From NCBI GenBank assembly GCA_907163375.1, contig CAJQUW010015330.1, positions 62,001 to 126,000 of the forward strand: a stretch of DNA of 64,000 nt. The letters are read 5' to 3'. Below are positions 1 through 10,815 of the stretch, piece after piece. The notes beneath the pieces are model-generated. The model searched no databases, was not told the origin of the DNA, and was given only the letters and a program-made list of their open reading frames with translations. Numbering within the stretch: position 1 is the first letter of the stretch; every line of letters begins with the position of its first letter. The translations under genes and the position numbers were made by a program. The DNA comes from Prostheceraeus crozeri (Eukaryota; Platyhelminthes; Polycladida; Euryleptidae).

Positions 1-124
1 CAGATATAGGGGGAATGGGCTGACTGTAGGCATATATTCACAAGGAAGAAACGATTTAATGCGATACATAAAACAACCATGTATATCTACAAAAAGCAAC
101 ATCAAAATACTGAGTTAAAGTTGA

Positions 125-3100
125 TTATGTCAATACATCTCCTGAATGTGGTAGCGTGAGTTTTATTCTTTTGGGTGGAGGTATGTTTGTGTCAGGATGT
201 CCATGTGGAAGAGATGTGTTATGTCCTATCCAACACCTCTTATCCTCCCATGCTGAAAGCGCTCGTTTCTTGAACGTGTGCGTTTTCACAGTATGAACTT
301 GAGACTTTAAGATTGTCATATTGACAAACGTTATAGTTTTATTTTTATAGGCCTTCCTATAGGAGCGATGTTTCATTTTGTGGACAATGGATTTTGATAT
401 TCCTTTAGCACGCTTAATACTATCTGCACATTCTTTTAATTTCATGGAATACATTTTAGGACGGAGGAGAATCATTTCATCTATTTCCTTTCCTGCTGTT
501 TCATCCTTAAAACAACCAAGTTTGGCTTTATTCTGTATGAAAATCAGTGGATGAGCGGGATTGTAGTTAGATGTGTCGAAATATTTTTCTAATGACTTAG
601 CTACTTCATTAAAATTTAAAGCTTTTTCAGTGGTAATACCTAAGAAGAAACTATCTGTATGACCACCCAACAAACGAACCTCTTTTACGAGAGGACATGG
701 TTTTAGTATTTTATAAAAGAGTTGGTACATTTCAAGTTTAGAGTAATCTAGCACAGCTTGACCAATATAGATGGGCTTGCACAACTCAACTTCAGATTTT
801 ATCATTTTAACACCTACAAGGTCCTCATCGATAATGTCTCTATCGATGAATAGAGGTGATGAGGTCAATTTGTGATATTTTTGATCATCAATGACTAGTT
901 CGTAGTTCATGCGTTTTCTAACATCCTCCATCGTCTTACCAAATAGACTATTATTCTTATACTTATAAAAATCCTTTTCAAAATTATTTTGGGCTAGTGC
1001 ACGTTTTTGACTGTTACTATCTATGTAGGGTTTGAGGAAGGCTTTCTGTCTAAATTTGATGATGCGGTGAACTGACTTTAGAAGCATGCCCATTTCTAAA
1101 TAGAATTTTAGTATGCAGAAGTGCACGAGATAATTTTTCTTATCATATTGGGTGAGTAAAAGTTTGCGGCATGGTTTATACCTTGGCTGTCCACACTCTC
1201 TTAAAATATCATGAAATTGTGACATGAATGGTGAAAACATATCTTCAGTCACTTCACCAGATTCAGGTGCGAGTGGGAAATCAGCAGTTTTATTTTTGAT
1301 ACTATTTGGATAAATCAAATCCACTTCAAAACAATATCCCCAATCACCTTCATCTGGAATCTTCAGTATGTTTGAAGGGTTGGAGTAATACTCAAGCTCA
1401 TCTTGTTTTAACCAACTAAACTCGGAATGAGGTAGTGGTTTAGACAGTGAACTGCCATATAAATTATTTTGGTCATAGTACTTTAGGTGGATATGATCAT
1501 CACCTACTGTTTCAGATTTTATATGATGTTTATTTACAAATGTGAGACCACCGCGTATTCCGCGCTCAAATATGTTATACATCTCGGGGTCTTGTAAGAG
1601 ATGAATGGTCTCACCAGTCATTTTAAAGGCTGATTTAAAGGACATGGCTGGTAGACTGACAAAGTGGACAGGATCTAATTTGTCTTCTTCTAATGCCACT
1701 CGTCGAAATTCCTGAAAGACATCAGGCAGCAAAATGACATCTAATTCTAAGTAAGCGATCATATAATCGCCAAACGTTTTACAATCAAATTTTGTCCATG
1801 CCTCTTGAGCATGTTCATAATCCTCTACTGGACAATCTTCACCCGTCAAATCGTTTTGGAACTTTTCAATGGAAGGAAGGGTTGTTTCATTTAGTTTAGA
1901 CATTGAGCTAAAATACGCATAGGGAAAGACTCCTTTGCGAGTAATCATGTCATCTGTTAAATTTGGATAGTGTTTCTTCAAAGTTTGACTATGGGGAAGA
2001 AACTTGAGATTATGAACGAGAGAAGCTAGTGACGCTGACATGAATTGAAATGAATCTAAAAATTTCATTTCGAAGAAGACTGTCTTATTTTCTTTAGTTT
2101 TATCTACTGGTACTTTTGCTGTCATTGCCATGAATTTTTCTCTCGTTTGCGCTATTACATTAAACTGCTACGATTTCATCTGGCTCAACCCTCCTTTTAT
2201 GAGCATATGACTGTCATAGCCCTTAAAGGTATGAAAAATGACGGGTAGTACACGACGTCTCAACCTAAGTGAAAAGTTACATTTGGAGCAGAGTGCGTTT
2301 CTAAATTTACCAGTGATGTGATCATGATCACGCACTTTCTTAATTTTATCGTCATCAAACGTTTTATGACATTTAGGCACAATGTGCAACTTTCAAATTT
2401 TTGTTTGTCTTCATCTGACATATGTAGTGACTTACGCTGCAATTGGGAATCATATGATTGCTGAAATTTGGCAGCTTTATCGAGATATTCTAGAAATTTT
2501 GAAATGCAATCTTCACCTTGCCAAGTATGCATTTTGTTTTGCCTATTCCTAAAGTGGTCATGCCATACTTCATAGCAGGATATGGCTGCTTGCTTGTGGA
2601 TGATATCATCAATGTAGCATTCTATGTCTGCGTAAATGACACGCATGGGACTTAATTCGTCACCATTATCCCTATGTGAAAATATTTTATCTTTGGGCAT
2701 GCGTTCCATTTGTAATTTACCTCGCTTGCACCATTCATAATGAGTTTCAAATTTATGTTTACTCCAAAAGGAGCGGATGCAGCGGTCGCATACAAAATGT
2801 TCACCACTTTTAGAGTGTCCCAAGTGTGTGTACCAGCGAGAGATTTTGGGAATACCAGAGTAGTGCCATTCCTCGCTATCATCTTGTTTTACTAATAAGA
2901 GGTTGACTACACGTTCATAACAAGTTGAACGTGAATTATAGCGAGCACCCTTCAACCCCTTCTCCCACACGTGAACTACAATTTTAATCTGATTATGTTT
3001 CTCGAACGTTTCTACATCTTTGATTTTCATGTTGTCACTATCACAACCTTCAAAGTCTAGTTCCTCCTCCCACTGTCTATAGATATAGGTGCGATCTCGA

Positions 3101-4098
3101 TGCGCGTTGATATCATTATAGTGGAGAATGGATAGGACGGCATATTTGAAACACTGCGATTTACAATCGACATTGATGACAGCTTTCTTATTATATAACA
3201 TTTTCGGTAGTTTAAATGTGCCTCGAGCTGCATGACTTTCTAATAGGGAAATTTTGAACATGGCTGAGTCCACGCCATCAAAAATGAGAGCGCTGTCGGG
3301 CTGATTGAACTTATCTACATTTGATTTTAAACATTGAATATGGAAATTTAGCCAAGACTCGCAGTCTACAACTTCGGTTGCGGAAGAGGAAGGAACATGA
3401 AACTGTATTCTCTCCGTCACTTGACCCGTTTGAAAATCTATTTTAATATATTTTAGTTTGAGGTAGATGAGCGCCTTCATTCTAAAATTGTCTAAATTGT
3501 TGAAGAGCGCTTCGATAATGTTAGAATTTTGAAGGAGCCACTCAGGAAAATCTACTATTTGAGTATTGGACTCCATGCAGTAGTCGCGTACTAAATGACT
3601 ATGGGAAAGGTTAATGAGGGAGATTGTAGAGGTACCGTTGGTGTAGTGATCATTTGCATGCGTGTGTTGAAGTCTGTGCGAAGATCGCTGAAAGGAGCTA
3701 TCGAAAGAAAGAGGGCACAAATCACAAGGAAAGGAGATGTCATCGTCAGAATCAACTTCACCTCCGGAGATTGATGCCGCTTTGCGTTGACACACACGTT
3801 GTTTGATGTGTCGAAGGAGACTGTGCTTCCTTGTAAAAATATGTCCGCAGTCAGCACATTCCCACTCATTGGCTTGTAGCGAGAGTCCTGAGCTGGAACT
3901 AACATCACCTGAAAGAGAAATCATCCTATCATCTCTGTTAAAGTCTCAGTGTATTGTTACAACCTACCTTCACTCAACAGCTCTAAACTTTCCTCGAGAA
4001 GGGAGGGCTTTGGTGATGAAGTAGATACCTGAAATTGAGGAAGATGCTATTAGCCACACGTTTGAGGGAGATGAGAGAGGAAATCTTCAACTTACCAT
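125..4098 (-). pseudogene. Polinton protein-primed DNA polymerase B, copy A
   Basis: This is a family B DNA polymerase that replicates Polinton DNA from a terminal-protein primer. Its translation is closely similar along its length to the polymerase at 20143-24114. It has N-terminal C2H2-type zinc fingers, a DxE exonuclease motif (YADIECYIDD), a zinc-binding HDHITGKFRNA segment, the NSLFGKTMEDVRKR polymerase motif and the C-terminal region around the TDS motif. As in copy B, the start codon at 4096-4098 abuts a GTAAGT donor, so a short 5' intron is expected. It is a fossil, broken, with about two breaks. Confidence 0.85.
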
Positions 4099-4385
4099 TT
4101 CAAGGAAATTATGTTTAAGGTTGATTCTTCAACAAGATAGAGACTTCACTCAAATAATACGTCTCAAATTTGGAATTTACTAGAGAGCAGTTCACTTGTA
4201 CGCCTCAAATATAGAATTCGCTAGAGAACAGTTCACTTACACGTCTCAAAGATAGATGAAATGACACGAATGTCACTTTACATATATACTTTCATATTCA
4301 TCATTCATTGGCTGTTCATTCTGATTGGTTGCTTGTTTATACTTAAGAATTAGAAAACATTTCAAACTTATTATTCATAGTCAAC
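4099..4385. promoter_or_regulatory. Divergent promoter region between polymerase B and a small gene, copy A
   Basis: This spacer separates the divergent polymerase (minus) and small-protein (plus) genes and is conserved in copy B at 19890-20142. It contains two near-repeats of a block around GAATTCGCTAGAG and ACGCCTCAAATA, and an ATTGG box (inverted CCAAT) about 60 bp before the plus-strand ATG at 4386. Conservation of the layout between copies supports a bidirectional promoter; no factor site is proven. Confidence 0.45.
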
Positions 4386-4769
4386 ATGACAAGCCCTCCG
4401 ACAACACCGAACACTACATTGGAGTTCTCTTCTCCATGCTCATCGCCAAAGGCGCTCGTTGCACCAAACGCTCCAACGAAGGGGAAGGTGGAGAAAGTAT
4501 ACCGACTCGACAACATTAGAAAGTTGACATTACCAGCGGACGACGTAGAGGAGTGTCCCGACTTAACAGGCGTGAGGTGGAAGTATCTACAGTACGATAC
4601 TGACGATGTGATGGAGATCAACAGCACCAAATTCCTCCACCAATTATGGGAATGGTACACCCCTAACTCCCAGCCACGAACTATGGCGGAGTGGGAGTAC
4701 ATCGACAAAGTGAGGCTCGCGGTAGAACTCTGGGACTCTGGGACGATATTGACGATGAAGACCTTTTGA
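4386..4769 (+). CDS. Small Polinton protein of unknown function, copy A
   Basis: A 127-codon frame starts MTSPPTTPNTT. It is rich in Ser, Thr and Pro at the N-terminus, followed by a conserved central block containing CPDLTGVRWKYLQYDTDDVM and WEWYTPNSQPRTMAEWEY. The same gene is at 19491-19886 in copy B with the central block almost unchanged, so it is a real gene of this family. No domain is recognised; the acidic, Trp-rich core could be a protein-interaction module. It is divergently transcribed from polymerase B. Confidence 0.6.
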   Translation: MTSPPTTPNTTLEFSSPCSSPKALVAPNAPTKGKVEKVYRLDNIRKLTLPADDVEECPDLTGVRWKYLQYDTDDVMEINSTKFLHQLWEWYTPNSQPRTMAEWEYIDKVRLAVELWDSGTILTMKTF

Positions 4770-4930
4770 AATACATGCCATAATAAATTTTTATTTCATA
4801 TTATCTTTGCTTTTATACTGACTTACTTGAATGGGGCTTCAGTGGATGATTTAACCATGTATACTTTTTCATTTGGAAATAGTAGGACGCTTAGTTTAAC
4901 TTGTAAATCTTATAACATTTCATATGGGCG

Positions 4931-5520
4931 ATGATGGTAGATGAAATAGTGTTAAATAAAATTAAGATAGCTTACACTTCTGATACAGGGATAGCAATCG
5001 ACTGCGATCCATGTGTAAAGAGCTTGTTAGACTACGGAAGAGAGAAGTGTGTTATGTTGCGTGTGGCGCGTGAGTGTCATCCCATTTCATTCCATTCATC
5101 AATTCGTCTCATTGATAGAGACAGGTAGAACTCATGGTTCTCATAACGTATGCAATGGAAAGTTTTAGGCAGCCTTCGACAGTTGGCTAAATGTCACCCT
5201 GGCGCGAATGCATACTACGTTGAGACAGAGGCAATCACTTGCAAACATGACGCAGAGAGGTCTAACAAGATTGACCATTGCCGAATGTCCCTTGCGGTAT
5301 ACATAGCTACGGGTTTCACCGCCGCCCTTTACAGGAACGCCCGTCGAAAGGAAGTATTACACCGAACTTCATTTGCAACGTTCAAGTTGACTGATAGCAG
5401 ATTCAACTTAATGATAGTATTCGCCAGTCTGAAGACTGCCCAGGGCAAACCGCGTGGAGGTTCTATCATGTCTTGCCCCATGGTGGCCCTTATGAGAGCC
5501 GGTGGTTCGTTCTCGGCGAC
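4931..5520 (+). CDS. Two short adjacent ORFs conserved in both Polinton copies
   Basis: Frames of 65 codons (MMVDEIVLNKIKIAYTSDTG) and about 125 codons (MQWKVLGSLRQLAKCHPGAN) are nearly identical to their counterparts at 18422-19054. A GT donor-like site after RLIDRDR and a TTTTAG acceptor about 45 bp later suggest one two-exon gene. The second frame contains Cys and His residues (KCHPGAN, ITCKHDAE) but no recognised domain. Its 3' part runs antisense to the repeated module described at 5379-6540, so only one strand may be truly coding there. Confidence 0.4.
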
Positions 5521-5527
5521 AAGTTGA

Positions 5528-5800
5528 CTATTGATTTGAAAAGTCAATAGGTATGACAGTTAGGTTGTCATAAAACTTGTACCGCCTAAGCCGTGTTGGT
5601 GCATCTGGCACCTTTGGGATGCGGGTGGTATTAGGAGTCCACACCTCATCCGTCCAAATGATCTTCTTGATCTTCCCCTTCTTCTCATCCTCTTCATCCC
5701 ACTCGTCGAGGATGATGAAGTTGGGAATGGTGTTGTCTTCATCCCACCCGTCGAGGATGATGAAGTCGGGAATGGTGTTGGTAGGAGACGTTGCTTCCAT
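5528..5800 (-). CDS. Small acidic Polinton protein with an internal repeat
   Basis: A 90-codon frame begins MEATSPTNTIPDF. It contains two tandem copies of a NTIP-x-FIILD-x-WDE motif, followed by a Lys-rich stretch and WTDEVWTPNTTRIP. A TATATAAG box lies about 45 bp upstream, so it has its own promoter. I do not recognise it and saw no counterpart in copy B. The short acidic Trp repeats resemble docking or activation motifs, but that is speculation. Confidence 0.5.
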   Translation of the reverse strand: MEATSPTNTIPDFIILDGWDEDNTIPNFIILDEWDEEDEKKGKIKKIIWTDEVWTPNTTRIPKVPDAPTRLRRYKFYDNLTVIPIDFSNQ

Positions 5801-5841
5801 CGTGACTTAAAATTGAATGAGAAGCGCTACAATCTTGTGGC

Positions 5842-5849
5842 TTATATAG
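5842..5849 (-). promoter_or_regulatory. TATA box of the acidic small gene
   Basis: The minus strand reads CCTATATAAGCC, a consensus TATA box about 45 bp upstream of the ATG at 5800. Confidence 0.6.
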
Positions 5850-6071
5850 GGTTTTCAACAATGAATTGCTCAACAGCGAATCAGAATGCTTCAGGGATAG
5901 CAATCGACTGCGCAACGTTCAAGTTGACTGATAGCAAATTCAACTTAATGATAGTATTCGCCAGTCTGAAGACTGCCCAGGGCAAACCGCGAGGAGGTTC
6001 TATCAAATCTTGCCCCATGGTGGCCCTTATCAGGGCCGGTGGTGCGTTCTCGGGGGTCGTCATCAGCCATC

Positions 6072-6338
6072 TTACACCATACCGATTCTGCTGAGAGAGT
6101 CTTTGACTCTCTCCATGGTAGCAGTGTCGACTTCCATGCTAGTTGGCATGTGAGTGGAGGGTGGAATGAAGCGCCATTCCATTGGATTGGCAACACTTGC
6201 TGTCATCGCATTGCCAATCCGAGCAAGATTGTTGTGGACTCTGTCTTGCTCCTCTATTCTAGCAAATTCATTAAATAAATTTCGCGGTCTTAACTGCGGT
6301 CCGCGAGGAGAGCTGACTTGAGTGTTCGGCGTCTGCAT
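6072..6338 (-). CDS. Small Polinton protein of unknown function
   Basis: The frame from the ATG at 6338 reads MQTPNTQVSSPRGPQLRPRN and continues about 88 codons with an amphipathic helical centre (NLFNEFARIEEQDRVHNNLA). This ATG is preferred because a TATA box lies 34 bp upstream; the longer open frame to 6395 would start upstream of that box. It has no recognised domain and no counterpart was noticed in copy B. It is followed by one copy of the 145-bp module. Confidence 0.45.
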   Translation of the reverse strand: MQTPNTQVSSPRGPQLRPRNLFNEFARIEEQDRVHNNLARIGNAMTASVANPMEWRFIPPSTHMPTSMEVDTATMERVKDSLSRIGMV

Positions 6339-6370
6339 GATTGAAATGAAATGAAATGAGAGGTAGTGGT

Positions 6371-6377
6371 TTATATA
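6371..6377 (-). promoter_or_regulatory. TATA box of the small gene at 6072-6338
   Basis: The minus strand reads GGGTATATAAACC, a consensus TATA box immediately before the short leader of this gene. Confidence 0.6.
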
Positions 6378-6611
6378 CCCTCTAACGCGACGCAATGTTC
6401 AAGTTGACTGATAGCAGATTCAACTTAATGATAGTATTCGCCAGTGTGAAGACTGCCCAGGGCAAACCGCGAGGAGGTTCTATCATGTCTTACCCCATGG
6501 TGGCCCTTATCAGAGCCGTTGGTTCGTTCTCGTCGCATCTGAAAAATAGAAAGAAAATAGATGAAATTATATTCAAGTGATAGAGATGATATTAACTTAC
6601 CATAAATTAAC

Positions 6612-7807
6612 TTAATCGGTTCGTTGAACCTTCGATGGTGGCTGAGGTAGGTACTTGGCCGGCAACTTTCGCTTACGATGGCGAATTTCCTTGATGTCAC
6701 CATTGTGTTTGACGCTGATGTGGAGACAGCGAATATCTGACGTTGCTCCTTCGTAGCACTCGCTCGTTTTATCCAAATCCTCCGACTCCATTATTACATC
6801 GTAGATAATTTTGCTACCGACTACGGGGAGGTGGAGCGTTGTTCTTCTCTCCTTGACAGCGTTATTCTTCGCCTCAAGAAGAGCCATCTTCTCCTGCTCA
6901 TGTTGGAGTTTGAGCGTCGCCTCCTTCGCCTTCATGTTCTTAATGCATGTGGCCTGATCCTCTACGCGACTCTCACTCGCTAGAGCTCTCTTTTGGAAAC
7001 CTTCCAACTTCAGTACTTGAGCCTTAAGACTCCTAATTTCCGCCACCTGCTTTTTGAGTTGTAAATTCTCATCCCTTAATGCTGAGCATTCGTTTTTATA
7101 ACGGCTCATTTCATCCTTCAGCTTCTTAATGGCGTACTCTTGGCTAACCCTCGCCATACCATCATCCTTAGCCCACTGCTTGGCTTGGGCTTTGATGCCT
7201 CTCCCTTTTTTAGGTGAGTAGTGCATTTTTGGCGCTGGCACTGCCCGACTCTTCACAATCGCCTCATCGGGTTTAGGAGCAATGACCGCCTCCTCGGGTT
7301 TGCCAGTGACGACCACCTCTTCAGTTTCCGATTCAGATTTAGAGATTTCCGAATCAGAGCTAGAAGAGCTGAGGTCAGATAACGGTGGGTGATCAATCTT
7401 GCAGTCTTCTATTGCACGAACTGCCATCTGTAACTCTGTCTCCGCATCTAGATCAACTTGAGGTCTTTCAACAGGTGGGATGATGACCTTCCCAACCTCT
7501 GAGGCATGCGTCTCTGTCTCCTCATCTTGATCAGGTTTTTTGAAAAGTGGGGTGATGGCTTTCCCAACCTCTGAGGTGGTATAATTCTTCACCTTCTTAA
7601 TGAGACATGTTGAATGCGTCTTATAGAAAAACTCGTTCAGGTTTCCCCTGACGAATTTCATGCACGATGTGCATCCGCTCACCACAGCGAGCTCCTTATG
7701 CTCTTCGGGAGTGTCGGGGAATTTATTTAATGGCGTTTGAACTCGCCACCTCGCTTGACTTCGCCACATAGGCACTTTTTAAAATGAAACTTTGTATTTC
7801 CTCCCAT
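6612..7807 (-). pseudogene. Coiled-coil Polinton protein, copy A
   Basis: This is the counterpart of the coiled-coil protein at 17226-18380. The expected start (7805-7807) encodes MGGNTKFHFKKC followed by CGEVKRGGEFK, as in copy B. The body has a low-complexity acidic and Ser-rich linker, then a long heptad-rich helix (KLKDEMSRYKNECSALRDEN, QVAEIRSLKAQVLKLEG), then conserved ERRTTLHLPVV and a basic RHRKRKLPAKYLPQPP tail. Function is unknown; a structural or terminal-protein-like role is possible but unproven. It is a fossil with about one break. Confidence 0.65.
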
Positions 7808-9383
7808 TTTGTAACTAATGTATCTGTAAAGGAAGGATGAAATAGAATTACTAACAGGCGACATTGGCAGTCATTTTTATAATCATACAGCTAAATTGTG
7901 AGATTGGTGGAAAGTGTCGAACCTTTGAATCCGTTACAGGCATTACTCAGAGGGGATCTTATCCCAACTCCAAGGCCTCGGCCCACAAATCCAACCTCCC
8001 GCGGACAGAGCGTGCGTCATATCACTGTGTTGGTATCCGGACCCTGATTTTGACATGAAAACCAGTGGATTGTTTACAAAGGTTGCAAATTCCAAGCCGA
8101 AGCTCGCCTCCCACAACTTTATAAATGTCTTAGTTGAATTCAGCAGGGTCGAAAACCCCAGAAAACCTCCAAAACTAGTGAATTTAAATTTTTCAACTTT
8201 TTAGCACTACTTATGAAATTGTATAAGTAGTCTATCACTTAGGGCAGGTCAATAGCGACCGAACCTTTTTTGAATCAAGTCAAACGGACTTATAGAAGCA
8301 AAGTTACAAGCCTTTAAAGTTTTGGAGTCTTTTATGGCCTGGAGACGAAGGCCATCTCCTGGCTAACCTCTAAGTCTGACGGCTTAGCTGATATCAGCAA
8401 TGAAATTTTCTAAGTCGGTTTCTTACAGAAACCCGGAATTTGGAATGTCCGATGCTATCATCGGAGCTCAGACAGACGACCTACCGTTGACAATCTCTCG
8501 TCTTAATGTCAAGTCTCTGTCGGTTCCCAGCTTATATAGTTTGTGGTGATCAGCTGATGACGTAAGATCCATCATCCAAAAACTTAAAATGCTTCTATCA
8601 CTGATTCTGGAGGTCCGATGGAACTGGAAATTCATCATTTCAATGTAGAATTTGACGCTGAATCCAAATCTGTCCTCCGTTTTCCCATCCGATGCTTCGT
8701 TTTGGCGCTACAGCCCAAAACGTCCAAAATTCTAACTCTGTCGTTTTTTGCCAATCTCCCAAAATCTTAAATGGCGTCTCACATCTAAACGAAGACAGAT
8801 ATGAACAAGCCGTTTATTTCACTGAATTTGTCTCACTCTTAGCTTTCAAACGAGCTATTGCACGACTTTCTACGATAACTAGAACCAAAATTGGAAGATC
8901 GGTGCGGGGGGGGACGTCAGCGAAATTTTTTTCTCTCCGATTGACTTGAAACTCACCATGTTGATGGAGAATTTGACGCTGATTCCAAATCTGAAATCTG
9001 TTTTGCTCTCCGATGCTTCGTTTTGACGCTAGAGCCCAAAACGTCCAAAATTCTAACTCTGTCGTTTTTTCGAAAAATGTTGAAAATTTTTTCTCTCAGA
9101 TTGACTTGAAACTCACCATGTTGATAGAGAATTTGACGCTGATTCCAAATCTGAAATCCGTTTTCCCATCCGAGCACTGCTTCTACTCGAAAAATCCCAT
9201 TTTCAACCCAAAATTCATCAGATTTCACGAAAATCATAACACACTATAGCCTCAAGTCAAAACCTGGCGGTCGCCCAAGTCCACCACGACACTCTGTCGT
9301 TTTATCGGGGAGGGGGGGCGTCAGCGACCATTTTCGACGGCGGCCATCTTGCGTTATCCAGTGGTGTAGATTTATTTACTACT
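7808..9383 (-). repeat. Leader intron, promoter and terminal repeat of copy A
   Basis: Read on the minus strand this stretch runs terminus, diverged terminal repeat, TATA box (8532-8538), short leader exon, GT donor-like site after GTCAACG, a leader intron and an acceptor just before the coiled-coil gene. The same order and much of the same sequence occur at 15091-17225. It contains repeats of the element's terminal unit (for example around 8690-8940 and 9010-9200). Translated frames here are fortuitous. Confidence 0.7.
8532..8538 (-). promoter_or_regulatory. TATA box of the coiled-coil gene, copy A
   Basis: The minus strand reads ACTATATAAGCTGGGAACC, identical to the box at 16501-16507, followed by the conserved ACAGAGACTTG leader. 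Confidence 0.65.
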
Positions 9384-9791
9384 CTAGGTAACATGCCACG
9401 CTCAATCACGCGTAATTACACATGCCGCTAACCGCCGCTAACCATCCGTGGCTATGCGGGACATTGCTGCAACATCTGTTATATAAGTTGGTAAAGTTGG
9501 CAGTCCTGTTATATAGACTTTGTGTCTCATGTGTCTGCATGTATCAGAGGCTAACAATGTGATAGGACATCAATTTCATGCTCAGGGAAGACAGAACATG
9601 CTTAGCGGTTCATCTTAGTTGTTCAAGCGGCAACGCAGACAACCGTAGACGACGCGCAAGCTATAAACGCTCGCCCGCGCGTATTCATGAACATTTCCCG
9701 TGTTTTAACAGCATCAGATCAAGTGATTTCTGACTCTCAGTGCAGCGCGTATGTACGCGGGTAGAAGAATAGAATGTCATTAACCACGGAT
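9384..9791. repeat. Palindromic MITE-like repeat, interrupted by Polinton copy A
   Basis: This repeat is shared with 42157-43717 and, inverted, 54085-54552. Family termini read CACTAGGTGACATGCCACG and the interior has ACGCGTAATTACACG-type repeats and a conserved block around TGCATGTATCAGAGGC. The left end here is cut within the family terminus by the Polinton. No coding content was seen. Confidence 0.65.
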
Positions 9792-10188
9792 AGTGATGAA
9801 AATTTTCCGTGGAAAATTATGGAAAAATATGGAAAATTTTGAAAGTTTTGATTTTTTTGATAGGCCCTATAATTTGAGTGGTTTCACTGCCGAGGCAGCT
9901 ACGTACGTACCAATAAATTGGGTCTAAAACTCTTAATTTCATCATTATTTCGATTAAAGCGATCGTAGCAATACGAGTTCCGTCCGCGGATTTTTGAACA
10001 TTCCTTTGCCGCCAGTGGCTTGTGCCATTTTGTTAGCATTTTTAATTATCACACGACACCGTTTGGGATAACGTGAATCTTGCTTTACAATAGGGTATAT
10101 TTTCATGCAATGTGAAAGATCTGGAGCAATCATAATGTACTTCATTTGGAGTTTCCTAATTGTTAGCTTGAAAGTTAAGCTTTCCCGG
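9792..10188. repeat. Dispersed repeat starting AGTGATGAAAATTTTCC
   Basis: A repeat of roughly 400 bp is present in inverted orientation at about 41247-41695, with similarity along most of its length. It starts AGTGATGAAAATTTTCCG. A minus-strand frame overlapping it (9954-10253) includes KYIMIAPDLSHCMK, and its first part is partly conserved in the other copy. I do not recognise the peptide. Confidence 0.6.
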
Positions 10189-10354
10189 CTAACAATCCTA
10201 CGTAGCTGATACGTAGAAATCGGTGCCAAACGTTCCAATGCGTAGCGTAGCAAGTTGGTTAGTGGCAGTACGAAGCAGCTACGTAGCTAATGATACTTAT
10301 CCTACACTTACAGCATATTTTCAGCGCTTTTGACGTTTTGCCTATATGAGCGTT
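10186..10354. repeat. CTACGTAGC-rich repeat segment
   Basis: This begins CCCGGCTAACAA and contains several CTACGTAGC palindromes. Related sequence occurs at 40290-40640, which ends TTGTTAGCCGGG, so both probably belong to one element family with CCGGCTAAC termini. Confidence 0.45.
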
Positions 10355-10575
10355 GCTGCTCGGTTGCTTCTACGTAGCAAATGCGTCGTGGATACGTAGC
10401 AGTCGGTAGCTGCTCGGTTGCTTCTACGTAGCAAATAAACGTTGCGGATATGTAGCAGTCGGTAGCTGCTCGGTTGCCTCGTGGCAGATAAACGTTGTGG
10501 ATACGTAGCAGTCGGTAGCTGCTCGGTTGCTTCTACGTAGCACATATGCGTTGTGTTTACGTAGCAGTAAAAAAC
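10355..10575. repeat. Tandem array of a 54-bp unit with CTACGTAGC palindromes
   Basis: Four units start at about 10355, 10409, 10465 and 10518, each with GCTGCTCGGTTGC followed by CTACGTAGCA and GGATACGTAGCAGTCGG. Spacing is 53-56 bp. Confidence 0.8.
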
Positions 10576-10815
10576 ATAAACCTCCCCTCGATTTATCTTT
10601 TCCTCTTCCTCATCTCTCTTTCTCTGCTTCCTCCTCTCATTTCATCCATCTCTCTTCTTCTTCATCAACTTGTTCACTTGCTATTCCACTTCTTTTCCTT
10701 CATATCTCCTCATATCTCTCATTTTCTCCTTTCCTTTCACTCTTTCTCTTCTCTGCTATTTTCCACTTTATCTTCTTCATATTTCTCTCTCTCTCCTTTC
10801 TCCTTGTTCGATCCC
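10576..10815. repeat. Polypyrimidine low-complexity tract
   Basis: About 240 bp is almost purely C and T on the plus strand (CTTCCTCTCTTTCTC type). Open frames here translate to Ser/Leu/Phe strings and are not genes. Confidence 0.85.

Larger units (their letters stand above)
5379..6540 (-). repeat. About 145-bp coding-like module present three times
   Basis: Copies lie at about 5379-5527, 5914-6056 and 6391-6540 and are about 90 percent or more identical by eye; copy B has a single copy at about 18474-18620. Each sits just downstream (minus strand) of a different small gene: the ORF at 5528-5800, the ORF at 6072-6338 and the coiled-coil gene at 6612-7807. Two minus-strand frames are open over much of the module, one reading as a basic RERT-GHHG-DRTS-RFALGS peptide. 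A TTTTTCAG acceptor-like site precedes the copy behind the coiled-coil gene. A shared 3' exon is one reading. Confidence 0.6.
1..9383 (-). mobile_element. Polinton/Maverick copy A, partial (one terminus inside the window)
   Basis: This is a fossil Polinton of the same family as the element at 15091-37911, in opposite orientation. The order DNA polymerase B, small genes, coiled-coil gene, terminal repeat mirrors 15091-24114. The terminus lies at 9383: read on the minus strand it begins AGTAGTAAA, matching the AGTAGTAAG start of copy B, followed a little further in by CGCAAGATGGCCGCC. The next six bases (9384-9389, CTAGGT) are the presumed target-site duplication; the partner lies outside the window. 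It is broken, with several breaks, and looks older than copy B. Confidence 0.85.
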
